A stretch of DNA of 64,000 bases from contig CAWKIT010000032.1 of assembly GCA_963849695.1 (NCBI GenBank), forward strand, positions 62,001 through 126,000, read 5' to 3'. Origin of the DNA: DASSUW01 sp963849695. GTDB lineage: Bacteria > Actinomycetota > Thermoleophilia > Solirubrobacterales > Solirubrobacteraceae. Below the pieces are notes generated by a model. The model was given only the letters and a program-made list of their open reading frames with translations, searched no databases and was not told the origin of the DNA. Below are positions 54,508 through 64,000 of this stretch, piece after piece. Position numbers and translations under genes: made by a program. Within the stretch, counting starts at the first letter, position 1, and every line of letters starts with the position of its first letter.

Positions 54508-55598
54508 CCCGCCACCGCCTCCATCGCGGCTGCCGCACCGGCGCGCGTGGTGAGGAAGCCCTGGCATCCGGCGACCTCGAACACGGCGCGGCGGTTGGGC
54601 AGCGCTCCCGGGATCACGAGGATGCACCCGCCCGGCGTGCGGCCGAGCCCGCGCGGCGGGCGGTCGATCGGGCGCGCCGCCACCAGCACGACGAGGCCGC
54701 GGCGGTTCTGCGCGGCGACCAGAGACGGGCCGGTCGACTCGTCGAGCAGCGCCAGCCGCACGTGCGCCGCCGGCCACGCCAGCAGGTCCTTCTCGATCAC
54801 GTGCGCGCGGCGGTCGCCGGGCAGCAGCAGCGAGCAGCCGGTTCGGCGCGCGAAGTGCACGGCCAGCGACCCGGCGGCGCGGACCGCGTTGTCGAGCGCG
54901 TCCGGCGACGTCGGCGCGCGCGGGTCGAGCACCACGAGCGGCCGCGAGTCGGCCTCCGAGATCAGCTTGCGCTCCATCAGGCCGTGGCCCCGCGCCACCG
55001 CCGGCCAGTGGATGCGCGAGGCGGGCGACCCGGGCCGGTGCTCGCGCAGGCCGTCGAGCTCGGTCTCGGCGGCCGCGATCAGCGCGGCGCGCGCGTGCGC
55101 GGGTGTCGCGTCGCCGCCGCCGGCGGTGGCGCGCACCGGCAGCACGCGGGGGAGCACGAGGATCTCGTCGCCGGTCGCGCCGGTCACCACGCGCTGGGCG
55201 AGCCCGAACGGGTCGCGCAGGACGAGCGCGGGCGGCGCGAGCCGGCGGCGGCCGCGGCGCCCGAACGTCACCTCCACCCGCACGCGCGCGGACTTCTTGC
55301 CGGCGCGGAAGCGCACCGGCTCGGGCAGCAGCGGCTCGTCGATCCAGCCCGGCGGGAGCGGCAGCCGGCCGGCGGTGGCGCGGATCCGCACCTCGAGCGG
55401 CTGCTCCTCGAGCACGCTGCGGGCGCCGAGCTCGCGCCGGACCTGCGCTCCCCACGAGCCGGCCCCGATCCAGCCCGCGGCGCCGAGCCCGAGCAGCGCC
55501 AGGGCCGAGCCCGTGACGTAGAGCGGCTCAGCGTCGAACGTGCCCGCCACAACCAGCAGCAGGACCCCGAGGGCCGCGCATCCGAGCGCAGACCGCAC
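54504..55598 (-). CDS. DUF58 domain protein
   Basis: 364 residues. Two hydrophobic helices at the N terminus (about 3-45), a beta region with LVLRDPFGLAQR, and the DUF58 motif ELDGLREHRPGSPASRIHWPAVARGHGLMERKL, followed by a vWA-like region (RPLVVLDPRAP). Proteins of this type partner with MoxR AAA+ ATPases and are thought to assemble membrane or metal-containing complexes. GTG 55598. Confidence 0.88.
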   Translation of the reverse strand: MRSALGCAALGVLLLVVAGTFDAEPLYVTGSALALLGLGAAGWIGAGSWGAQVRRELGARSVLEEQPLEVRIRATAGRLPLPPGWIDEPLLPEPVRFRAGKKSARVRVEVTFGRRGRRRLAPPALVLRDPFGLAQRVVTGATGDEILVLPRVLPVRATAGGGDATPAHARAALIAAAETELDGLREHRPGSPASRIHWPAVARGHGLMERKLISEADSRPLVVLDPRAPTSPDALDNAVRAAGSLAVHFARRTGCSLLLPGDRRAHVIEKDLLAWPAAHVRLALLDESTGPSLVAAQNRRGLVVLVAARPIDRPPRGLGRTPGGCILVIPGALPNRRAVFEVAGCQGFLTTRAGAAAAMEAVAG

Positions 55599-55610
55599 GG
55601 CCCGCCGCCC

Positions 55611-56591
55611 CTAGAGCGCCGGCGTGGCCGCGATCGCGTCGGCCACAATCGTCGCTCGCTCGACCCCGGCCGCCTCGGGGACGAGCATCAACCGGTGCGC
55701 GAGCACCGTCTCGGAGAGCGCCTGCACGTCGTCGGGCAGCGCGTGGTCGCGCCCCTGCACGAGCGCGCGCGCCTTGGCCGCGCGCAGCAGCATGAGGCCG
55801 GCGCGCGGCGACGCCCCGAGCTCGACGCGCCCGTCCGCGCGCGTGTGGCGCAGCAGCGCGACGATGTAGTCGCGCAGCGCGCGCGACGCGTGCACGCCGT
55901 GCGCCGCCTCGACCGCCTCGACCACTTCGGCGCGGTCGGCGACCGCCTCGAGGTCGAGCACGCGGTCGCCCGCCTCGTGCCCGGCCAGCATCCCTGCCTC
56001 CTCCTCGGCGTTCGGATAGCCGAGCGAGACGCGGATCATGAAGCGGTCGACCTGCGCCTCCGGCAGCGGGTAGGTGCCCTCGTACTCGACCGGATTCTGG
56101 GTCGCGAACACCATGAACGGTCGCGCCAGCTCGTGCGAGATGGCATCGACCGTCACCTGGCGCTCCTGCATGCACTCGAGCAGCCCGGACTGGGTCTTCG
56201 GCGACGCGCGGTTGATCTCGTCGACGATCACGATGTTGGCGAAGATCGGGCCGGGCCGGAACTCGAACCGCGTCTCGCGCTGGTTGTAGACGTTGGTGCC
56301 GACGATGTCGGCCGGCAGCAGGTCGGCCGTGCACTGCACGCGCGCGAACTGGCAGTCGACCGACCGCGACAGCGCGCGGGCGAGCGCGGTCTTGCCGACG
56401 CCCGGGTAGTCCTCCACCAGGATGTGACCCTCGGCGAGGAGCGAGACGATCACGTGCTCGAGCACGTCATCCGTGACCTTCACCGCCCGCCGGATGTTGT
56501 CGGCGATCCGGCCGGCGACCGAGACTGCGGCATCCACCTGCTCGGGAGCGACGGTCCGCTCAGCCTCTGGCGTGGGCTCGAGGGGTTCCAT
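55611..56591 (-). CDS. MoxR-family AAA+ ATPase
   Basis: 326 residues. Walker A VEDYPGVGKTALARAL, Walker B IVIVDEINRASPKTQSGLLE, sensor 1 FMVFATQNPVEYEGTYPLPEAQVDRF, and a C-terminal lid (ASPRAGLMLLRAAKARAL). A chaperone-like ATPase for the DUF58/transglutaminase pair. Its ATG (56591) directly abuts the coaBC TGA. Confidence 0.93.
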   Translation of the reverse strand: MEPLEPTPEAERTVAPEQVDAAVSVAGRIADNIRRAVKVTDDVLEHVIVSLLAEGHILVEDYPGVGKTALARALSRSVDCQFARVQCTADLLPADIVGTNVYNQRETRFEFRPGPIFANIVIVDEINRASPKTQSGLLECMQERQVTVDAISHELARPFMVFATQNPVEYEGTYPLPEAQVDRFMIRVSLGYPNAEEEAGMLAGHEAGDRVLDLEAVADRAEVVEAVEAAHGVHASRALRDYIVALLRHTRADGRVELGASPRAGLMLLRAAKARALVQGRDHALPDDVQALSETVLAHRLMLVPEAAGVERATIVADAIAATPAL

Positions 56592-57849
56592 TCAGCGCGG
56601 CACCTTCATGTCGGTAGTTGAACCTCGGATCAAGACCGCGTCCAGGATGGCAGCGGCGACCTCGGCCTTGGAGGCCCGAGGGACGTGCAGATCGGCGCCT
56701 TCGGTCAGCACCGTCACCTCATTGTCGGCTGCATCGAAGGCTATTCCAGGCGTGCTGACGTCGTTGAGCGACGAGCACGTCGACGCCCTTGCGCGCGAGC
56801 TTCTCGCGCGCGTGAGCGAGCGCGTCCTCGCCGTGCTCGGCGGCGAAGCCGACCAGCAGCTGACCCGGGCGGCGGCGGGCGGCGAGGGTCGCGAGCACGT
56901 CTGTTGTACGTACCAGCCGCAGATCCAGTTCCGCGCCGCTCGCATCCTTCTTGAGCTTGCCGGCGTGCGCGGCCTGCGGGCGGTAGTCGGCCACCGCGGC
57001 CGCCATCAGCACCACGTCGGTGCCGTCGAAGCGCTCCTCGCAGGCGGTGGCGAGCTCGTCGGCGGTCTGCACGTCGACGTACTCGATGCCGTCGCGGCGC
57101 GGGAGCGACACGTTGGCGGCGATCACCGTGACGTCCGCACCGCGGCGGGCCGCCTCCTCGGCGAGCGCGAAGCCCATCCGGCCGGAGGAGCGGTTCCCGA
57201 CGTACCGGACGGCGTCGATCGGCTCGCGCGTGCCGCCCGCCGTCACCAGCACGTCGAGGCCGTCGAGCTCGCGGCCCGCGCGCAGCGCGGCCTCGAACGC
57301 TGCCAGCAGCTCGGGCGGCTCCGGCAGGCGGCCGATCCCGTGCTCGCCGAGCGAGGCGAGCGAGCCGGTGCCGGGATCGAGGACCGTCACCCCGCGCTCG
57401 CGGAGGCGCGCGAGGTTGTCCTGGGTGGCGGCGTGCTCGTACATCGCGGCGTTCATGGCCGGAGCCACGATCAGCGGTCGCCGGCAGGCGAGCGCGGCGG
57501 CGGTGAGCAGGTTGTCGGCCTGGCCATGGGCGAGCTTGGCGATCGTGTTGGCCGAGGCGGGGGCGATCAGGAACGCGTCGGCGCGCTCGACCAGCTCGAG
57601 GTGGCTGAGCGGCGCGTGGGCGGGCAAGTCTTCACCCGGGAAGGCGCCGCGCAGCGGATCCGGCTCCCACTCGGTGACGAGCACGGGAGCGCCGGTGATG
57701 CCGGCGAAGGACGCGGTCCCGGCGAAGCGGGTCGAGGCCTCGGTCTGGATCACGCGCACGGCATGACCGGCCTTGATGGCCAGGCGCGCGAGCTCGATCG
57801 CCTTGTAGGCGGCGATGCCGCCGGTGACGCCGAGCAGGAGGCGCGCCAT
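56592..57849 (-). CDS. coaBC: Bifunctional phosphopantothenoylcysteine decarboxylase/ligase, with an apparent +1 frameshift
   Basis: Two steps of coenzyme A synthesis. CoaC (about 1-185): LLGVTGGIAAYKAIELAR, catalytic His in HAPLSHLELVERAD, APAMNAAMYEH. CoaB (from about 190): VLVTAGGTREPIDAVRYVGNRSSGRMG, KLKK and VGFAAEHGED. The frame breaks at KGVDVLV (about 56769). One base fewer restores LNDVSTPGIAFDAADNEVTVL and the stop at 56592. The length is 3n+1. Starts ATG 57849, 23 bp after rpoZ. Confidence 0.9.
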
Positions 57850-57872
57850 CTGTCCGGGCCGGTCGCCTGCGC

Positions 57873-58103
57873 TCAGCCGCGGTAGCGGTACTTGACCTTG
57901 CCGCTCGCGACTTCCTCGAGGGCGATGGTCAGGTAGTTCTTGGAACCGGTGTCCACCATCGGCGGCGGGAACTCCTCGAACGTGCCCTCGCCCAGGTTGT
58001 GGTAATAGGAGTTGATCTGGCGCGCGCGCTTGGCGGCCACGATCACGCTGGCGTAGGGCGAGTCCACGTTGTCCAGCAATCGGTCGACGCGGGGTGAGAT
58101 CAA
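57873..58103 (-). CDS. rpoZ: RNA polymerase omega subunit
   Basis: 76 residues: MISPRVDRLLDNVDSPYASVIVAAKRARQINSYYHNLGEG... with IALEEVASGKVKYR at the end, as in actinobacterial RpoZ. It stabilises the beta' subunit. TTG 58103 overlaps the gmk stop (TTGA). The gmk-rpoZ-coaBC order is conserved in actinobacteria. Confidence 0.93.
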   Translation of the reverse strand: MISPRVDRLLDNVDSPYASVIVAAKRARQINSYYHNLGEGTFEEFPPPMVDTGSKNYLTIALEEVASGKVKYRYRG

Positions 58104-58697
58104 GAGGGTTCCTCCGTCGGTTTCGTGGCATTAGATGCTAGCGCCGAGCGCACAAGCTCCTCGAGGGCCGTCACCGCATCCTCGAGCCGGTCGTTGTAGA
58201 CCACGTGCGGGAACTCGTCCTGCGCGCGCACTTCCTCGCGGGCGGTCGCGAGCCGCTGCTCGACGTCCTCCGGCGTGTTGGTGCCCCGGCCGATCAGACG
58301 CGCGCGCAGCGCGTCGTCGGACGGCGGGGCGATGAAGATGCGCTCGGCCTCGGGCATCGCCTCGGCGACCTGGCGCGCGCCCTGGACCTCGATCTCGAGC
58401 ACGACCGGCACCCCGCGCGCCAGCCGCTGCTCGAGGTCGGACCGCAGGGTGCCGTAGCGGCGGCCGGAGTAGCTCGCGTGCTCGACGAACTCGCCGCGCT
58501 CTACTCGGCGCGCGAACTCGTCGTCGCCGAGGAAGTGATAGTCGACCCCGTAGCGTCTCGCCGAGCCGCGGCCTGCGGGTGGTGGCGGACACCGACAGCT
58601 CGAGCTCGGGCACCCGCTGGAGCAGCGAGCGGATCAGCGTCCCCTTGCCGACCCCGGACGGGCCGGTGATCACGAATACCTTCGGTGTCGGCGCCAC
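58100..58697 (-). CDS. gmk: Guanylate kinase, with an apparent +1 frameshift
   Basis: Converts GMP to GDP. N-terminal frame: VFVITGPSGVGKGTLIRSLLQR (P-loop) and LSVSATTRRPRLGET. Then, one base on (break near 58550), GVDYHFLGDDEFARRVERGEFVEHASYSG, YGT, VVLEIEVQGARQ and IFIAPPS. Removing one base aligns LGETLGVDYHF with the family without a gap. The length is 3n+1; about 198 residues restored. GTG 58697 overlaps the mihF stop by one base. Confidence 0.9.
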
Positions 58698-59041
58698 TAC
58701 CGCCGCAGCATGGACACCAGCTCGGTGCGCTGGCGCTGCGAGAGGCCCCCGATCGTCTTCGAGGGCGAGATCCGGCATTGCTGCAAGACCTTGTTGACCT
58801 TGACGCGCCCGTACTTGGGGACCGCCAGCAGCATGTCGAACACCTTGGCGGTCTCCACGTACTCCGGCGGCTCGAGCAGGAGATCGTGGATGCTCTGCCG
58901 GCCGCCCTTGAGGTCACGCTTGAGCTGCGCGCGCCGCGTGCGGATCTCGTTCGCCCGCTGAAGGGCCTCCATGCGCTGGACGAGGGAGCGCTCGGGCGCT
59001 GCCACGGTGGGCTTAGGAGGCGTCTTGGTCGCGGGTGGCAT
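58697..59041 (-). CDS. mihF: Actinobacterial-type integration host factor (mIHF)
   Basis: 114 residues. A basic N-terminal tail (MPPATKTPPKPTVAAPERS) is followed by the mIHF domain: ALQRANEIRTRRAQLKRDLKGGRQSIHDLL, a helix-two-turn-helix (VFDMLLAVPKYGRVKVNKVLQQCRISPSKTIGGLSQRQRTELVSML). It is a nucleoid protein unrelated in fold to enterobacterial IHF and is essential in mycobacteria. ATG 59041 is chosen because a promoter ends 8 nt before it (leaderless). First gene of mihF-gmk-rpoZ-coaBC. Confidence 0.92.
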   Translation of the reverse strand: MPPATKTPPKPTVAAPERSLVQRMEALQRANEIRTRRAQLKRDLKGGRQSIHDLLLEPPEYVETAKVFDMLLAVPKYGRVKVNKVLQQCRISPSKTIGGLSQRQRTELVSMLRR

Positions 59042-59049
59042 GGGCGGCG

Positions 59050-59077
59050 AGTCTACATCCGTTTCTGGGTCGTACAA
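59050..59077 (-). promoter_or_regulatory. Promoter of mihF-gmk-rpoZ-coaBC, leaderless
   Basis: Minus strand: -35 TTGTAC (59072-59077), 16-bp spacer, -10 TAGACT (59050-59055), then 8 nt to ATG 59041. No Shine-Dalgarno sequence. Confidence 0.55.
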
Positions 59078-59101
59078 GGCGATTGGGCACGAATTCGCCT
59101 C

Positions 59102-59118
59102 GACCTCAAGTTGAGGTC
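59102..59118. promoter_or_regulatory. Perfect operator-like palindrome upstream of mihF
   Basis: GACCTCAA-G-TTGAGGTC, 8-bp arms around one base, about 25-40 bp upstream of the -35. Its size and position fit a dimeric regulator site (activator or repressor). The regulator is unknown. It lies in the 141-bp gap between pyrD and mihF. Confidence 0.5.
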
Positions 59119-59182
59119 AAGTGGCATGCAGGGGAGTTGACGGTAACCGGGTACTTTGCAGGGCTTTTGCGGTCAGCTTGTG

Positions 59183-60094
59183 CTAAATCGGCACGACCTC
59201 GACTGCGCGTGCCGTGTTTGCAGGGAATCCTTCCATCTGACTGGACGCCTCGGCCGCGATCCGCTGTGCGGCTAGTGGGTCGCGGAACGATTCAGTGCCG
59301 ACGGCGACGATATCTGCGCCCGCCCGGTGAAGATCCACGGCGTGGCGTCCGGACTGGACTCCACCCATGCCGATGACCGGGAGAGTGACCCGCGCGCGGA
59401 CCTCGCTGACCTGGGAGAGCGCGATCGCGCGCACGGCGGGACCGGACACGCCGCCGGTGCCGCCGCCGAGCCACGGCTCGCCGGGCCGGTGCGGATCCAT
59501 CGCCATTCCGCGCAGCGTGTTGATGAGGCTGACCGCGTCGGCGCCGTGCTGCTCGGCGGCGGCCGCCACGGCGGCCGGCGAGGCGCAGTTGGGCGTGAGC
59601 TTGACGATCAGCGGCTTGGCCTGCGCGTGTGGGCGGACGTGGTCCAGCAGGGCGGCGAGCTCGCGCGGGTCGGCGCCCATGATCAGCCCGGTCTTGACGT
59701 TCGGGCAGGAGACGTTGAGCTCGAGCGCGGCGACCTCGTCGCGCTCGGCGAAGGCTGCGACGAGCCGGGCGACGTCCTCGCGGGTGGAGCCCATCACGTT
59801 GACGATCAGGGGCACGGGCAGCTCGGCGAGCTGGGGCAGGTCCTCGCGCAGGTAGCCGTCGAGCCCTTTGTTGGGGAGGCCGATCGAGTTGATGAGGCCC
59901 CCTGGGAGCTCCCACAGGCGCGGCGGCGGGTTGCCCTGGCGCGGCTCGAGCGTGACGGTCTTGGACACGAAGGCGGCGAACGGGAACCGCTCGTAGATCG
60001 CGTCGCCGAACGCGCGGCGGGCGGCGATCGCGTCGAACGTGCCGGAGCCGTTGACGATCCGGTGCGCGAGCGGGATGCCGCAGAAGTCGATCAT
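59183..60094 (-). CDS. pyrD: Dihydroorotate dehydrogenase B, catalytic subunit (class 1B)
   Basis: 303 residues, FMN TIM barrel. Seen: NGSGTFD, FVSKTVTLEPRQGNPPPRLWE, NSIGLPNKG, LELNVSCPNVKTGL (catalytic Cys), VKLTPNCA, INTLRGMAMD and GMGGVQSGRHAVD. The catalytic cysteine, rather than serine, and the adjacent pyrK indicate class 1B, which passes electrons through PyrK to NAD+. ATG 60094 overlaps the pyrK stop. Confidence 0.95.
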   Translation of the reverse strand: MIDFCGIPLAHRIVNGSGTFDAIAARRAFGDAIYERFPFAAFVSKTVTLEPRQGNPPPRLWELPGGLINSIGLPNKGLDGYLREDLPQLAELPVPLIVNVMGSTREDVARLVAAFAERDEVAALELNVSCPNVKTGLIMGADPRELAALLDHVRPHAQAKPLIVKLTPNCASPAAVAAAAEQHGADAVSLINTLRGMAMDPHRPGEPWLGGGTGGVSGPAVRAIALSQVSEVRARVTLPVIGMGGVQSGRHAVDLHRAGADIVAVGTESFRDPLAAQRIAAEASSQMEGFPANTARAVEVVPI

Positions 60095-60846
60095 GCGGCC
60101 CGCTCTAGATCATCGGCATCGATCACGGGGCCGTCGACGCAGAGGCGCACGTAGCCGGTCTTCGTCGGGACGACGCAGCCGAAGCAGGCGCCGAAGCCGC
60201 ACGCCATGCCGGACTCCATCGCGAGCTGCGCCGGCACGGCGTTGTCCGCCGCGAGCGCGCGCACCGCCTCGAGCATCGGCGGCGGGCCGCACGCGTAGAC
60301 CTCGACGTGGCCCGGGAGCTCGTCGCGCAGCAGGTCGGTGACGAAGCCGTCGTCGTCGGTGATGACGCGGGCGCCCGGGATCAGCGCCGCGCCCGCGGCG
60401 TGAGCGGCGTCGCGGAAGCCGAGCAGCGTCAGCGTCGCCTCGTCGAGCGCGTCGCCCCAGATCGCCAGGGGCGCGATCCCGACGCCGCCGCCGACCAGGA
60501 TCGGCCGCCGGCCCTGGCGCGGCGGCGCGAAGCCGCGGCCGAGCGGCCCGAGCAGCAGCAGCTCGTCGCCGGGCGTCAGCTCGGCGAGGCGGTTCGTGCC
60601 GGGGCCGACGTCCTCGAGCAGGAAGTCCAGCTCGCCGTCGCGCGCGCGCATGACCGAGAAGGCGCGCGGGCAGGAACGGCCGCTCGTCCTCTCCCCCGCC
60701 CCACCGCTCGGCCGCGGTGAGCATGTAGAACTGGCCCGGATCGGGCGCCGGGCCGCCGGGGTCGGCCGCGGTGAGCACGACGTACGGCCCGTGCTCGCGC
60801 CGACTCAGTAACTGGGTCGTCCGCCTTCCGGGCGGCGCGAGCGTCC

Positions 60847-60850
<4 letters not shown>
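60091..60850 (-). CDS. pyrK: Dihydroorotate dehydrogenase B, electron-transfer subunit, with an apparent +1 frameshift
   Basis: Flavin/2Fe-2S partner of PyrD. N-terminal frame: VRTLAPPGRRTTQLLSRREHGPYVVLTAAD, DPGQFYML and EDERPFLP; after a break near 60668, RAFSVMRARDGELDFLLEDVGPGTNRLAELTPGDELLLLGPLGRGF, VGGGVGIAPLA, YACGPPPML and the iron-sulfur cluster cysteines CGFGACFGCVVPT with a later C in RLCVDGP. One base fewer joins the parts. The length is 3n+1. GTG 60850 overlaps the carB stop (GTGA). Confidence 0.9.
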
Positions 60851-63901
<3,051 letters not shown>

Positions 63902-63912
<11 letters not shown>

Positions 63913-64000
63913 GATCGAACTCGTCGACGAAGAGGTCGAACAGCCCGAGCGAGTCGTTCGGCCCCGGCCCGGCCTCGGGGTGGTACTGCACGCAGGCGGC
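63902..64000 (-). CDS. carA: Carbamoyl-phosphate synthase small subunit, C-terminal fragment (runs off the right edge)
   Basis: Only the last 32 codons are visible: ACVQYHPEAGPGP, then NDSLGLFDLFVDEFDRAA and TAG at 63902-63904. QYHPEA-PGP contains the His-Glu of the class I amidotransferase triad. Glutamine hydrolysis here feeds ammonia to CarB. Overlaps carB by 11 nt. Confidence 0.9.

Noticed and set aside
52822..55521. An 899-codon plus-strand open frame opposite the transglutaminase and DUF58 genes
   Set aside because: Same reason: no domains, composition typical of antisense reading in GC-rich DNA.

Overview
This 64 kb window looks like one piece of chromosome from a high-GC actinobacterium. 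The best guess is the Thermoleophilia/Solirubrobacterales branch. The evidence is very high GC, an actinobacterial-type integration host factor (mihF), an Rv2578c-like radical SAM protein, both RNase Y and RNase J, and start codons that are often GTG with ATGA/GTGA overlaps. Lineage is an inference; no 16S or other marker RNA is present. Nearly all housekeeping genes lie on the minus strand, so the window is best read from right to left.

Right end (64.0-59.2 kb): pyrimidine biosynthesis carA (partial)-carB-pyrK-pyrD. Next (59.0-51.9 kb): mihF-gmk-rpoZ-coaBC, then a MoxR-DUF58-transglutaminase module and a small TPR protein. Next (51.7-41.5 kb): the translation/transcription block rimP-nusA-ylxR-infB-ylxP-rbfA-nrnA-truB-ribF, a recD2-type helicase, and rpsO. 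A strong hairpin-plus-T-tract sits directly in front of rimP. From 41.5 to 34.5 kb is an accessory stretch: peroxiredoxin, DsbA-like protein, ECF sigma factor, zinc-finger anti-sigma factor and a type-1 copper lipoprotein on the minus strand, then a second sigma factor with a decayed partner gene, an FAD amine-oxidase-fold enzyme and a saccharopine-dehydrogenase-like enzyme. From 34.4 to 27.4 kb the core block resumes: pnp-M16 peptidase-dapB-dapA-rnj. From 14.3 to 4.1 kb it continues as ftsK-rodZ-cinA-thpR-recA-recX-rny-miaB, then an SOS-associated radical SAM gene. The left end has an SDR and a FIST protein on the plus strand and miaA-dapF (partial) on the minus strand.

The most interesting part is 17.8-27.4 kb. 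A type VII (ESX-like) secretion locus sits between rnj and ftsK, which are neighbours in many Gram-positive genomes. It has a 1,318-residue EccC-type triple ATPase, a fusion of a YukD/EsaB ubiquitin-like domain to a MinD/EspI-like ATPase, a free WXG100 protein on the opposite strand, and an overlapping operon encoding a probable large WxG substrate, a membrane protein with a PH-like region, a DcrB-like protein and an unrecognised protein. EccB, EccD, EccE and mycosin are not in the window.

Other signals: two exact actinobacterial LexA palindromes (radical SAM start; upstream of rpsO); a dispersed palindromic repeat between dapA and dapB with a related copy that encodes an extra tail on CinA; several genes whose -10 box lies 7-8 nt before the start codon (leaderless pattern); and single-base frame breaks in six conserved genes (pnp, dapB, gmk, coaBC, pyrK, truB). 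The frame breaks suggest sequence error as well as some genuine decay. No tRNA, rRNA, CRISPR array or transposase was found.
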